From Adiantum capillus-veneris (lineage: Eukaryota > Streptophyta > Polypodiopsida > Polypodiales > Pteridaceae): DNA of 64,000 bases. A program made the position numbers and the translations under genes. Positions 10,521 to 20,685 of this stretch are shown here, piece by piece. The stretch lies in the NCBI GenBank assembly GCA_014529385.2, contig CM043960.1:36432781-36496780 (forward strand). The letters run 5' to 3'. The notes beneath the pieces are model-generated. The model saw only the letters and a list, made by a program, of their open reading frames with translations. It ran no database searches and was not told the DNA's origin. The first letter of the stretch is position 1. Every line of letters starts with the position of its first letter.

Positions 10521-10529
10521 ATACCAAAC

Positions 10530-10937
10530 AACTGCGCACAAACTCTTCCACGTCCTTCTTGAGTCTCGGCTAAAAGAAGTATCTCTCTACCCCTTTCATG
10601 GTGGTAGCAATGTTGTGGTGACTCGTAAAAGGTGGACAATGGCATTCAGTCATAACCTTTTCCCTCAACGGCTGTGTAACGTACAACATGGTTTTTCTCA
10701 TGAAGTAGCCATCCCGAATGGAATATCCCGCTACTATCTCCCCATCCCGTATACGTGTGAAAACGTCTGCAAAATCTGGATCAATGGCATACTGGTCGAC
10801 CATATCCTTGAAGCTCCTATGATGTATCGCGGAGATAGAAAGAACCAACGTTCCGAGACAAAGCATTTGCCACCACATTCTTCTATCCCTGAACATGGAC
10901 AATCTGGAAGTGAAACTCTGACAAGATGTTTGCCCAC
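10530..10937 (-). pseudogene. G2 RNase H-integrase linker and integrase zinc finger
   Basis: The frame at 10570-10902 shows the linker (IHHRSFKDMVDQY, FADVFTRIRDGE), then LREKVMTECHCPPFTSHHNIATTMKGVERYFF, covering the two His of the integrase HHCC zinc finger. The two Cys lie just beyond, next to the MITE junction. Upstream, another frame carries the end of RNase H with VANALSRK-like sequence. At least one frameshift lies inside, so no product is expected. Confidence 0.78.
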
Positions 10938-11649
10938 CGCATCTGCTTTTTCGATAGGTGCTTCAGTGACAAGAAGTAGCGCAAACTTTGATGGTCTGTA
11001 AAGACATTAAAATCCGCTCGAGTAGGTAGTGCCGCCACTGAGTAAGAGCATGGATAACTGCCAAAAGCTCTTTCTCATAAATCTGTGCTGTCATTTCCGG
11101 CCTTGAGAACAATCGGCTCTCGTAAGCAATGACATGGCCTTCTTGCATTAAGACCGCACCCAAACTACGACCACAAGCATCGCAATATACTTCAAAAGAC
11201 TTTTGCAAGTCCGGGAGAGTCAAAATTGGTCCCGTAGTCAATTTCTCTTTCAATGTCTGAAAGGCAGTCACCTCTGTGGGTCCCCACGAGAAAGGGACTC
11301 CTTTCAGTGTCAAGATATGCAAAGGGGAAGTAACCTCTGCAAACTTTCGAACGAACCGCCTGTAGTACGAACACAGTCCCAAGAAGCTTCTAACTTCATG
11401 GACATTCTTCGACCACAAGCATCACAATATACTTCACAAGACTTCTGCAAGTCCGGCAAAGTCAAAACTGGTCCCGTAGTCAATTTCTCTCTCAATGTTT
11501 GAAAGGCAGTCACCTCTGTGGGTCCCCACGAGAAAGGGACTCCTTTCTGTGTCAAGATATGCAAAGGGAAAGCAACCTCTGCAAACTTTCGAATGAACCG
11601 CTTCTAACTTCATGAACATTCTTCAAATCGGGCCAATCACGGATAGTCT
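10938..11649 (-). pseudogene. G2 RT thumb and RNase H, with internal duplication
   Basis: The frame 10963-11418 has VHEVRSFLGLCSYYRRFV (end of RT), GVPFSWGPTEVTAFQTLKEKL and then RNase H with FEVYCDACGRSLGAVLMQ and YEKELLAVIHALTQWRHYLL; it is frameshifted near 11010. A second, diverged copy of the same stretch lies at 11410-11624 in other frames. RNase H would remove RNA from the RNA-DNA hybrid. Confidence 0.82.
11168..11624 (-). repeat. Tandem duplication of RT/RNase H sequence in G2
   Basis: Unit one (11168-11409, 242 bp) and unit two (11410-11624, 215 bp) both start CGACCACAAGCATC and end CATTCTTC. Unit two lacks about 27 bp and differs at a scatter of positions, a few percent. The duplication is therefore not recent. 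Confidence 0.85.
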
Positions 11650-12018
11650 CTATCTTGGTCGGATCCATTTGCACTGCTGCTGCCGCTGACACAATGCGTC
11701 CCAAAAGTGTATCTCTGGTAGGAAAAATTCACTTTTCTTCGCATTAATTACTAACTTGTGATCTCGTAATGTCTGAAAGACCTGAAGAAGATGATCTCTG
11801 TTTTCTGCCTCATTCTTGGAGAAAACAATGATATCGTCAAAGAAAGTGCCAACAAATAGCTTGTACTCTCGAAAAATCCTGGCCATCATCCGGTTAAATG
11901 TCGGAGGACCATTGATTGAGCCAAAAGGCATCACCAAAAACTCATATAATCCAAAAGTCATCCGGAATGTTGTCTTGTAGACGTCTCCCGGGCGCGATTC
12001 TGATATGATGATATCCAC
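11650..12018 (-). pseudogene. G2 reverse transcriptase palm
   Basis: After a frameshift near 12010 this 122-codon frame has the RT palm: [19 protein letters not shown], the catalytic TFFDDIIVF (gypsy form of YxDD, both Asp kept) and a LVINAKKSEFFLPEIHF stretch. Another frameshift near 11705 ends sense. It continues the protease-RT frame upstream and the RNase H blocks downstream. Confidence 0.85.
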
Positions 12019-13231
12019 TCTTCAAATCAATTCTGCTAAAGCACGAGGATCCCTGTAATCTGTCGAGTATATCATCGATCCTAGGAATCGGAAATCTGTT
12101 CTTGATGGTGATTTTGTTGAGAGCTCTATAATCGATGCACATTCTCCAAGATCCGTCTTTCTTCAAAACCGACAACACTGGAGAGCAATACGGTGAAGTA
12201 TTAGGCTGGAGAAGACCCTTTTCCAAGAGGTCTTTCACTTGGTTCATAATCTCTTCATTCTGTGCTCGGCTCACACGGTAAGGTGGCCGGTTTGGTGGTG
12301 TGCTTCTAGGTATCAGATCAATGGTATGATCTTTAGGACGAGTAGGTGGTAACTCGCCTGGTAAGCCCTCTGAGAAGCAATCGGCGTGAGAGTGGAGAAA
12401 ATCTTGGCATTCTTTATCAAGTTTAGACATATTTGTCCTATCCTCATTACTCAACTCTTTCATAAAGATCGAGTAAACAAACAAATTGTATTTTATTAAT
12501 TTAGAAATGGCCGAAGCCGATACAATAGGGACAGACTCGCCCTTAGGTTTAATGTCAAGTACAATGGTTCTGCCCTTCTTTGTAGTCAAAGTCGCTTTCC
12601 TCGCCCGATAGTCGACCACTGCGTTGTTCTTGTGGTACCAGGGAAGTCCCAAGAGAACATCACAACCTTCCAAAGGCATTATGTAAAAGTCCTCATGCCC
12701 CAAATACCCCTGACAATGCAACCGAAGTTTGCCAATGACAGGCGTAATGGCTACGTCCTTGCTGGGTGCCACTAGAATTGCCTCCGCAAGTGGTCCCATC
12801 CGATCGGGAGTAATCTCGAGCCGTGCCGCCACTTCCGGTGAAATGAAGTTGGCCTCGACTCCTCCATCAAAGAAGATCAGGGCCTCTTGGTCTTTCACTT
12901 TGTCGAAAGCTCGGCAAAGTTCTGTACTCTCGTCCATCGTGCTGGGATCGGTACCCACGCAATTTGGAACCAGTCCTGTTTTCATCTTGCCTTTTCTTCC
13001 ACGTTCCTCAGCTGCTCTCGAACTCTCAGGCCTTTCGTCGTCCTTGTCATTTTGTTCTTCCTGTTCCGTGTTAGGGCATTTTGCGGAGATATGTCCAGGT
13101 TTCCCGCATCCGAAGCACTTCCCCTCCCTGATGAAGCGAGCTCTCTCCTGAGGAGTAAGCTTGGGTCGTGCATCCTTCTTTTCTGGGTTGCTCTTTCTCT
13201 TTCTACTTTCATCTGCTGAAGTCTGTTCGGC
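11942..13231 (-). pseudogene. G2 pol: zinc knuckle, protease, RT fingers
   Basis: The frame is open from a TGA at 13232-13234 and has no early ATG, so it continues gag. A clean zinc knuckle [14 protein letters not shown] lies at 13076-13117. The retropepsin follows with [14 protein letters not shown], where DGG stands for the usual D-S/T-G, and [12 protein letters not shown] then starts with [52 protein letters not shown] and [15 protein letters not shown] frameshift near 12010 ends it. Confidence 0.88.
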
Positions 13232-14537
13232 TCATTGTGTCATGACCTCATCGGTAGGGTAGGTCAGATTGCCAGAGTGAATGGCAAAACCCCGTTTCGC
13301 ACGACTCATCAACTCCTGAATAGAAGATGACTTCTGTTCCAAGCTGTGATCTCGGATCTCTGTAGGTAGACCCAAGGTAAACCGCTCAATCTGTTCTCTG
13401 AACGAGATCTTCTTGAATGAAGAGGCGGGTAAATAGAGCTCAAGAATCTCTCGCAATAAGCGTCCACTGTATCTTTGGTCATCTGAAGATGGTTCCAAGC
13501 AGCTCGTATATCTCGTTCATACTCTTGAGTCAGCCAAGAAGAAATAAAAAGCTTCCTAAATTTCAGCCATATAATTGGCGAAGTCTTGTTTAAAAGAAGC
13601 GTGGACCACCAAGTTCGAGCATTCCCCTTAAAGTAACAGGCAGCTCTCCGAATCTTAGAGTGCTCTGAGTAGCGTCCTCCCACAAAAGCGATGTCAAACT
13701 GCTGTACAAAAGACAAAGCCTTCGAAGCATCTCTATATCCCGAAAACGTGTCAAATTTAATTGACTGTCCACCTTCCTTAAACTCTCGGACCTTCTTGCT
13801 TTTATCGTCCAGAAAGTCATATTGGTTGGCTTTATAAAAATTCTTCTTCTTTGCATAAAAGTTGCTGTCTGAACTGTCTGTAGACGATCCTTTGTAGAAC
13901 TGTCACTCACTGGGCAAGATTGAGACTTCTTTGCCTTTTTCTTGCCCTTTCGGAAGCGTTGTTTCTTGCTTCGCTTTTTGCCTTTGCGGACTTCTTTGCT
14001 CGAGTCAGATGAGCTAGAAGAACTGTCAGAAGAAGAAGAAGAAGAAGAACTGGGTACTTCTTCAAATCGAACACGCTTCTTCCGTTTCTTTGCTTTTTCA
14101 AATGTCGGTTGACGACCCAAATAACCCAGAAAATCAGTGCCTTTCTTCTGCTTTTTGCCTTGCTTTTTAGCTTTGTTTTGTGCGTCAAAAAGCTGAGCAA
14201 TCCGTGCATCAACCACCTCTTCTAATTCCTTCTCTGAATATTTCTTGTGAGCAGAAGGTTTCTTGAGAGCTGGTTTTGGGGGTGGTGTTGTGGTTTTCTG
14301 CCACTGCGCATGCACTTCCTGAAAAGAAGTCTCGCTCATATATTTTGCAAAATTTGGGTCCTTCGCAAAATTGAGCATCATCTTTGTTGCATCGTCGATG
14401 AATTGACGACACTCCATCTCTCGACGCTCCGCCTGAGTAGGCCGAGGCGGGCCATACTCCTTGCCGGAATCTTCGTTGTGATCCCTTGCCGCATCTTTGG
14501 ATGCAGAGGGAGTCGACTGATCCTTGCGTGAAGCCAT
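13232..14537 (-). pseudogene. G2 gag, frameshifted
   Basis: Gag starts at ATG 14537 (MASRKDQSTPSASKD), about 55 bp after the primer site. Residues 40-85 carry an FAKDPNFAKYMSETSFQEVHAQW helix-like block with a diverged counterpart in G5 gag (22535-22720). Then come Lys-rich stretches, a polyserine/Asp tract (about 158-180) and a basic tail. The conserved gag core in another frame (13716 down) has LSFVQQFDIAF-like sequence and ARTWWSTLLL; a third frame (13498 down) has FREQIERFTLGLPTEIRD. At least two frameshifts and the TGA at 13232-13234 break it. Confidence 0.82.
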
Positions 14538-14593
14538 AGGTGCCGCGGAAAAAAATTTGGGATCGGATTTCCCGTATAAGAGAAATCAGCCGT

Positions 14594-14605
14594 GCTCTGA
14601 TACCA
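14594..14605 (-). other. G2 primer-binding site (tRNA-iMet)
   Basis: The minus strand reads TGGTATCAGAGC directly inside the 5' LTR, complementary to initiator methionine tRNA. It fixes the minus-strand orientation of G2. Confidence 0.9.
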
Positions 14606-14607
14606 CT

Positions 14608-15107
14608 ATAACAGACTTGGACACTCCAAGTCAAGAATCTACCGTGACAGCACCAAATAACCACTTCAAAACAGTTCACAGTTCACAATTGATTCAACAC
14701 TGGCCCGCTTATTTAAAGGTACAAGGGATGCCAAAAGCAGAGCCCCAAAAACTGTCCTAAAAGCTGAAAATCAAAAGCTTAAAGAAAATAAAGCAATTTT
14801 CAACTTTTCTCTCTCAAGCTTTAGTAAAGCAGCAAAGCTTCTCTCTCTTGCTTAATGTAGGAAATAAAGCAATTCCAAAAGCTTCCAGCGTAGCCAAACT
14901 GCCACGTCATTGCCCCTAAGAAAGCGCCGCAAAACGGGGGGATTCCGTACAGCAGGCCACTTATCCGCTTTCCGTAATTTCCGGGCTGCCGTACCGCCAG
15001 CCACGTCAGCATGCCATGTCAGCATTCTGTCCGCAGCAGCCAGCCAACTGTGGGTGCACCCGGGGTGTGTGTGAATGCACCGGCAGCCACGTCACCAGTC
15101 TGTGACA
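14608..15107 (-). repeat. G2 5' LTR (about 500 bp, family B)
   Basis: On the minus strand it begins TGTCACAGACTGGTGACGTGG and ends ...CCAAGTCTGTTATA next to the primer site. It shares a core with LTRs at 17160, 22996 and 26467: repeated ACGTGGC motifs near the start, TTTTGGGGCTCTGCTTTTGGCA, a CCCTTGTA motif and a TATA-like TTTAAATAAG (near 14706-14716). No partner LTR is in the window, so the ends rest on family comparison. Confidence 0.72.
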
Positions 15108-15109
15108 TT

Positions 15110-15722
15110 AGACTTACACCACTCTGTTGCTTCACAGGTCTAGGGCATGCATGTACGGCTAGTGTGCCTCCGGGCTGGCCACCCTTTGCATTTGCATTTA
15201 GGTTGCATTGTCCGGCTGCCCAGTTCTGGGCCGTCTGCCCACCTTGTCTGGGCGCCCATGGGATATTTAATTATATATCATTTTATGCTGGGTCGTGGTA
15301 TTTGTCCATGCATTGCCCTACCTCCCCCTTGGGCACCTATATATGGGGCCAGGGGGGTACCCACAATCATAGTCTGACATACGATTGTATTGGGTCTCTT
15401 GCTCGGATAGTCAATGGGGGGCTGATCGCCCCTTTCCCCATCTCTTGTGTTTTGTGTTTCTGTCTCTCTCTCTCCTCTCCTCTCTCACGCTTCCGCACAT
15501 GCGCACTTTCACAAAAACTGAGGAGAAGAGAAGGCCCAGGCTTTGCTTATAAACTTACAAGGATGCCCAAAAGCTAGGTGTCCCCAAAAGCTGATAAATA
15601 AAAATGTTCTAGGCTCAAAAGCAAGCGCCTCATGGGCAGGTCCGTACACTACTGCCACATCATCAGCCCAACGTAAATCGCGTCGCGATTTGCGGATGTC
15701 CGAACAGCCTGTCATATGTCAC
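15110..15722 (-). repeat. Candidate G3 3' LTR (family B-like)
   Basis: On the minus strand it holds a GATGATGTGGCAGTAGTGTACGG module, CAGCTTTTGGGG, GCTTTTGGGCATCCTTGTAAG and the TATA-like TTTATAAGC (about 15548-15556), the same order as in other family B LTRs. Start (near 15722) and end (near 15110, next to G2) are estimates. The remainder, 15110-15500, has a TATATA element near 15340 and a TC-rich stretch near 15465-15485 and no gene. Confidence 0.45.
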
Positions 15723-16412
15723 TTTTTTTAAAACGCAAAAATGGGGTCTTGCTTTATTTACAAGGTTTTAGGCCCCTCGGCCGAGTTCCATAAGTTGGGA
15801 GGGGTTAGTTTTTTAATCCTAACCCCTTATGGGCCTCCCAACCATTATCTATAAGTTGGTAAAACTTCTTTTGCCTCTTCCGCTAGGGTCTTGGCCTGCA
15901 AACAGACATAGGACAAAAACTAGTTCAGTAGACACTGACTCTACGTATCAACGTACTAGAACACACATATCCAACACTTGCATGAAGATGACATTCACAT
16001 CACATTCACATCCTATTTTCGTTGAGATCTTAGATGAGAATCATGATCATTGTAACTTATTTAGCAATCACATCCAGACCGTGCTGATCTTTTCACGGAT
16101 ATCTTGATCTACTAAATTTCGTTACTATCACATCCACATCACCCCTCAGGTGACCAAGACAAAAGATTGCAATCATTTCACCTTTCAGACATGCACTCAA
16201 ACAAAACACACACGTGAGAGCACACGTAACAGATTTAGTTTAGGAATTCCCATTTCACAAGTACAAAATTACATAAAGTCATTCAGCAGAATACTGACAG
16301 CTTGTTAGTATCCTTGAAATCTCAAAGAAATCAATAACTTTATTCCCATCGAGGTAAACCGTGACAAGGGAGTGGAGTAACTCCCTCTTGTGCAGTCTGC
16401 ACTGCACCAGAT

Positions 16413-16760
16413 TCAATCTGCTGATTCATCGATAACTCTTGGAATAGTCGGTGCTAAACCAATAGCTTCAAGGTAAAGCTCTAGTATCTGATAAGTATCT
16501 GCTAAGTAGTCCTCCATCCACCTGGCATCAAGAGTCAGATAAATCTTGACCAAATACTGTCGTGTCAGCTTACCTTTCACTTTCCTTTCCTTGTGAGCGA
16601 GGACGTGTTCGGGAATGAGGATCTCCTCCGTCTCTTCCACTTCGGGCTGCTCATGTAAATCCTTGTCCACCGGCACTTCACCTTTGATAGGTCTCAAATG
16701 ACTCACATGAAATGCGTTGTGAATCTTCCAAGTATCCGGTTACTTCAGTCTGAAGGATAC
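16413..16760 (-). pseudogene. G3 integrase C-terminus with chromodomain
   Basis: The frame reads HVSHLRPIKGEVP, an acidic linker (EQPEVEETEEIL) and then the chromodomain: VLAHKERKVKGKLTRQYLVK, DARWMEDYLAD and ILELYLEAIGL, ending at 16413. Chromodomains tether integrase of this gypsy branch to methylated histone H3. Upstream sequence in the same region encodes YYGPFQ and KIHNAFHVS. The 3' untranslated region (15723-16412) is AT-rich and shows nothing recognisable. Confidence 0.85.
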
Positions 16761-16813
16761 ATCATTGATCTTTTCTTGTATCTAGAAAGGTCCATAGTAT
16801 CACATACTTACCT

Positions 16814-17159
16814 TTAGAAAAAGCCTCTCCTCTTTCGTAAATGTAGCTTCTCAAACCGGAGTAGCCACTCTGCAATTGCAAAGATGTCTGCAAAATGTGG
16901 ATTTGCGTCGTATTGATCAATTATATTTTCGAAGTTCTGATGATGAATCACCAAAATAGTCGATATCTGTGACTTCCGAGACAACGTGTTTGCCACCAAG
17001 TTCTTCTTTGTCTTAACATGGATAATCTGAAAATGAAACTACGACAAAATGTTTGCCCATCTCATCTGCTTATCTAAAAGTTACTTATGGGATAAGAAGT
17101 ATCTCAAACTCTAGTGATCGATGAACAGTGTAAATTTGTTCAAAGTAGAAAATGGCGTC
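16814..17159 (-). pseudogene. G3 RNase H end and linker fused to integrase C-term
   Basis: From 17159 down: TLFIDH-like RNase H sequence in a broken frame, then VANTLSRKSQIS, IHHQNFENIIDQY, ANPHFADIFA and, without interruption, EWLLRFEKLHLRKR, which belongs after the integrase core. The HHCC finger and the DDE core, several hundred bases, are deleted in between. Confidence 0.78.
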
Positions 17160-17671
17160 TGTCTTAATATACTGACGTGGCATGACCATCCAGACAGTAC
17201 GGATGCTGAGGTGGCAACAGGATGTACGGATAGATGATGACGTGGCAGACTGTATGGCAACACCTGGATTTGGCGTTGATAGGTGCCACGTGACAACAAT
17301 ACGGACCTCTGTATATCGCACTGACAGTTGCTAACGTGGCAGATTGTACAAAATTCCCCTTTTTACGCATATGCTTTTTCTGACAACTTTTGGAGCCACT
17401 TGGACCATTTGCTTTTGAGTTAGATTGCTTTTGGGGCTTTGCTTTTGGCATCCCTTGTAAGAATAAAAGGACCCTTAGGGGCCTCACTCTTCAGAGCATT
17501 TGAACGTAGAGTCTGAGAGCAAAGGACCCCTTCGGGAGTTGTAATTTGCTCAAGCATCAATATAATAAAGAAATATTGAAAGCGGCGCCAGGTTTTGGGG
17601 CCAATACCTCTAGTTTTTAAAGTTGTGTCGACTCTAGTTTTTAAAGTTGTGAAGTATTTTAAGTGATTTAC
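17160..17671 (+). repeat. Family B LTR interrupted by G5
   Basis: It starts TGTCTTAATATACTGACGTGG and parallels the LTR at 22996-23583: ACGTGGC modules, GGGGCTTTGCTTTTGGCATC, CCCTTGTAAGAATAAAAGG (TATA-like), CATCAATATAATAAAGAAATA and GGCGCCAGGTTTTGGGGCC. A short direct repeat CTCTAGTTTTTAAAGTTGTG lies near 17608-17652. It stops at 17671, where the TGTCACGAG start of the G5 LTR begins. It either belongs to an element inserted into G3 or is a solo remnant. Confidence 0.7.
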
Positions 17672-19165
17672 TGTCACGAGGACGTGGCAGTTATTAACCA
17701 TGTCACAGAGATGTGGCAACTGCTAACCTTGGTTGTTGGTTTCTTTCCAATGGGGTTTATTTTATTTGTTTAAGACCCTCTTTTTGAAGTAGCCAACAGT
17801 CGGACATTGTATGGCCAATGTGAACGGGTAGATTCACCCGCAGACGGGAAGTGGTCGGCATTGGAATTCGTATGGTAAGAGGATGTCTAGGCTCAGAGCA
17901 AGATCATATAGGTCCCCCCCGTCGCACTTAGCAAGTTGGTGGATACTAGGAAGTGAACTCAATTAAGGCGTAAAGTCAAGGCGGGACTACCAACAAAAAT
18001 TATCCGACAGTTGGGCCACATTGCACTTTTGGATGCGGTCCCAATGAGGATAGATGGTCAGAAGACCAGTGGGAGCCCAACAGAAGCATCTCCTAAAATT
18101 TAGGGAATTGCTATTTTGGGCCGTGAAATGTGTTCGCGTCATTACCTCCGGTATGACTAGGGGAACACTTTCTAACTCTGCCGCGAAGTCAACTGACGCG
18201 TCGGTTGGGATATTTTTAAGCGGCGAACCCGAAACGGGAAAATGCTTGTAAATGCGCCAAGTGTCACATTTTCAGGGACTTGCCTCTTCCAGAAAAATGG
18301 GCGCTGAATTTTTAAGCTGGGATGAGCCGCATTTGCAACCTGTCACAGGTTAAGAGCTATGGAGTGCTTTCTTTCCCTCTCATGTACAGTGTGGTGCTAG
18401 GAGTGATGCCCTGCACACTACACACTGCTCTCTCTCTCCCCTACGTGCAGTTATGTGATGCCCCACAAGAGGGCTACTCATTTGACTGATGTACAGTTGT
18501 GTGGGTTCATGCTTTTGTGCTGAGGCAAGAGCCTCCTTGAGCAGGAACAGGGGTAGCTAACTGCTGCTCCAAAGCAGGCACTGGTGAGGGTCATAACCTC
18601 ACCTTACAGGTGCAAAATCAGCGCTGTGTATGCGCTGTAAGTTCACTGTTTTTCAGTCATACGGACGCCAGGAACATTGGGAATCGTGCCCCACTGGCAA
18701 AGGACAGTTAGGGGACTGTTTGGGGCTGAAAACAGGGCAAAAACCAGTAAATACAGCGTGCTGAATTTACTGTTTTTGGACAGGAATCAGAGGGTATACG
18801 ACAGTGCAAGCGAGTTCCAGCAGGGGAATTGGTTTCGCGCAAGTTTTGGGGCTGTTATGCTGCCGAAATTTGGCCAAATCAAATGGTATCTAGGTGGATA
18901 CACGTGAAAGATTCCTAGGACCTTACCTTGTAATTTACCCTCCTAAAGAATAAAGAAATACCGAAAGGGGCGCCAATTTTGGGGCCTACAGGTTGTCGGC
19001 GTCTGCTCGGAGCATTCTAGCTTCCGAGCCGTGTGTGTGATTAAGTGTTAACTCCCGTCGCAGGTTCTCTTTGCAAAGTGCTCTGTGTGTGTGTTTAAAG
19101 TAAAGAATTTCGGGTGAAAGCCAACGCCTACCGCCCTACGGGCCGGTTTCATTTACTCGTGTGTC
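17672..19165 (+). repeat. G5 first LTR, 3' end missing
   Basis: It starts TGTCACGAGGACGTGGCAG and matches 20686-22180 to the shared ACTCGTGTGTC, after which this copy runs into integrase. About 18 single-base differences and three small indels over 1.49 kb were counted by eye. It contains AATAAAGAAATACCGAAAGG near 18950 and GGGGCGCCAATTTTGGGGCC near 18966, in the position of the matching motif of family B. Short frames inside are chance. Confidence 0.9.
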
Positions 19166-20266
19166 CCATCGTATGCAGGGCATCGTGGCATTGATGCGAC
19201 AGTTAAGGCGGTAGAGACATTCTTCTATTGGCCTACCTTGAGGAGAGATGTGGATGCCTTTGTGCGAGCATGCATAGTTTGCCAAAAGGTCAAGTTTGAC
19301 TGGCAAAAGGCACCAGGGTTGTTACAACCACTGCCGATTCCGGATAAGCCATGGGAAAGCATTGCTATGGACTTTATCTTTGATCTTCCAAGGACGCCAA
19401 CAGGGAATGATGGTATATGGACCATTATCTGCAGGTTCAGCAAGCAGGCCCATTTTATCCCTGTCAGGAAGAAGATAAAATCTGATCAGATGGCACGCTT
19501 GTTTATGTACAATGTGTTTAAGTACCATGGTATGCCACAATCGATTATCAGTGATCGTGATCCTCGCATGACCAGTTTGTTCTGGAGAGGATTGTTTGAG
19601 AACATGGGTACTACGCTCAAGTTCTCGTCTTCGTTTCATCCACAAACTGATGGACAGTCAGAAGAGGCTAATTCTACTGTCTTAGATCTGCTGAAATGCT
19701 ATGTGTCAGATAATAAGGGCAAGTGGGAACAGTATTTGCCTATGCTTGAGTATGCGTACAATAATACGGTGCATTCGTCTACTGGCAAAGCACCTTTTGA
19801 GATTGTTGAAGGCGGCAAAAAGGTTCCTCCCATTTTGCACACAAAGGACAAGATCTTTGAGGCAGATCGATATGTGGAGAACATGGATGAGATGTATAAG
19901 AAAATTAAAGTTGCCTTCGAGAAGACTCAGGCAAAGCAGAAAAAGGCTGCTGATCGTCACCGTCGTGAATTGCTACTATCACCTGGTGATTGGGTTCTTT
20001 TAAGGTTCGAAAAGGCAAGGTTAAAGAAGATGAAGGGCAAGGAACGGCTGTTTCCTAAGCTCAGCATGCGTCACTATGGGCCTTTTCAAGTGCTTGGCAA
20101 GATCAGCGATGTGGCTTACAGGCTGAAACTGCCTGATGCGTGGAAGATTCATAATGCGTTTCACGTGAGTCTTCTAAGACCCTTCGTGGGTGATGTGCTA
20201 GAAGATATGCCAGTTGAGGATCAGCCAGAAGTTGAGGAACTTGATGAGATCCTGGTACTTGAGTAA
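19166..20266 (+). pseudogene. G5 integrase, catalytic core intact but no start
   Basis: The frame is open from the LTR junction; it enters integrase at AGHRGIDATVKAVETFFYWP (second His of the HHCC finger), with CIVCQKVKF supplying the two Cys. The core keeps all acidic residues: Asp in AMDFIFDLP, Asp in SDRDPRMTS and Glu in DGQSEEANS. The C-terminal part has RHYGPFQVLGKISDVAYRL and IHNAFHVSLLRPF. The codon at 19238 is TTG, not ATG; the first in-frame ATG lies right before the first catalytic Asp, so an N-terminally complete protein is unlikely. It ends at TAA 20264-20266, just before the chromodomain. Confidence 0.88.
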
Positions 20267-20515
20267 GTTTTGGCACATAAGGACAGAAAAGTTAAAGGAC
20301 AAGTTGCAAGACGCTATTTGGTGAAGTTCAAGAACTATCCGCCTATGGATGCAAAGTGGATGGAAGAGCATGAACTGTCAGAGTCACCAAATGTATTGCA
20401 GCTTTACCTTGAAGCCTTTGGGTTACAGCCTACTTATGCCCCAACCCAACGTGTGCAAAGGAGGGGTAATGATAGAGCTAGTACATCAAATGTATATATG
20501 AATTCAGTGCCATAG
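20267..20515 (+). pseudogene. G5 chromodomain, after one in-frame stop
   Basis: In the integrase frame, directly after the TAA, it reads VLAHKDRKVKGQVARRYLVK, FKNYPPMDAKWMEE and NVLQLYLEAFGL, with a short polar tail to 20515. The aromatic and acidic residues of a group I-type chromodomain are present. One nonsense codon separates it from integrase. Confidence 0.85.
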
Positions 20516-20672
20516 ATGGAAATGGCAAAAGTATGAAGGCCTCATTAAGTCATTTGTATCTATGTATGTTACGACCTTTCTTGCGGATACATGCGATGAT
20601 AAAAGAGTGTTAATAGCACAAGATCATCAGTGGCGTGTATTTATGGTATGCAATCGAGGACGTTTGCGATTT

Positions 20673-20685
20673 CAAGAGGGGGGTA
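20673..20685 (+). other. G5 polypurine tract
   Basis: CAAGAGGGGGGTA lies immediately before the TGTCACGAG start of the second LTR; a related tract precedes the G4 3' LTR at 26454. The untranslated stretch 20516-20672 before it holds nothing else. Confidence 0.85.

Larger units (their letters stand above)
9602..15107 (-). mobile_element. Ty3/gypsy retrotransposon G2, 5' LTR to integrase
   Basis: Minus-strand order from 15107 downward: 5' LTR, initiator-Met primer site, gag with Ser/Lys-rich centre, zinc knuckle, protease, RT, RNase H, integrase; then interruption by copia C1 at 9602. RT before integrase is diagnostic of gypsy. Internal damage includes frameshifts, a stop, a 0.2-kb tandem duplication in RT/RNase H and a MITE in integrase. 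The integrase remainder, chromodomain and 3' LTR should lie left of C1, outside the window. Confidence 0.88.
15110..17159 (-). mobile_element. Ty3/gypsy chromovirus G3, 3' part
   Basis: Minus-strand order from 17159 downward: RNase H remnant, RNase H-integrase linker, integrase C-terminal region, chromodomain, 3' untranslated region, candidate 3' LTR. Integrase zinc finger and catalytic core are missing at a junction near 16870. The upper end is cut by the plus-strand LTR beginning at 17160. It is related to G2, G4 and G5. Confidence 0.75.

Noticed and set aside
14594-14605. TGGTATCAGAGC motifs as possible tRNA genes
   Set aside because: Only the 12-13 bases complementary to the tRNA 3' end are present, next to LTRs; these are primer sites.
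18054-18907. Small frames at 18054-18251 and 18677-18907 that recur at 21070-21267 and 21693-21923
   Set aside because: Their recurrence reflects the duplicated LTR, not conserved coding. No motif is present.
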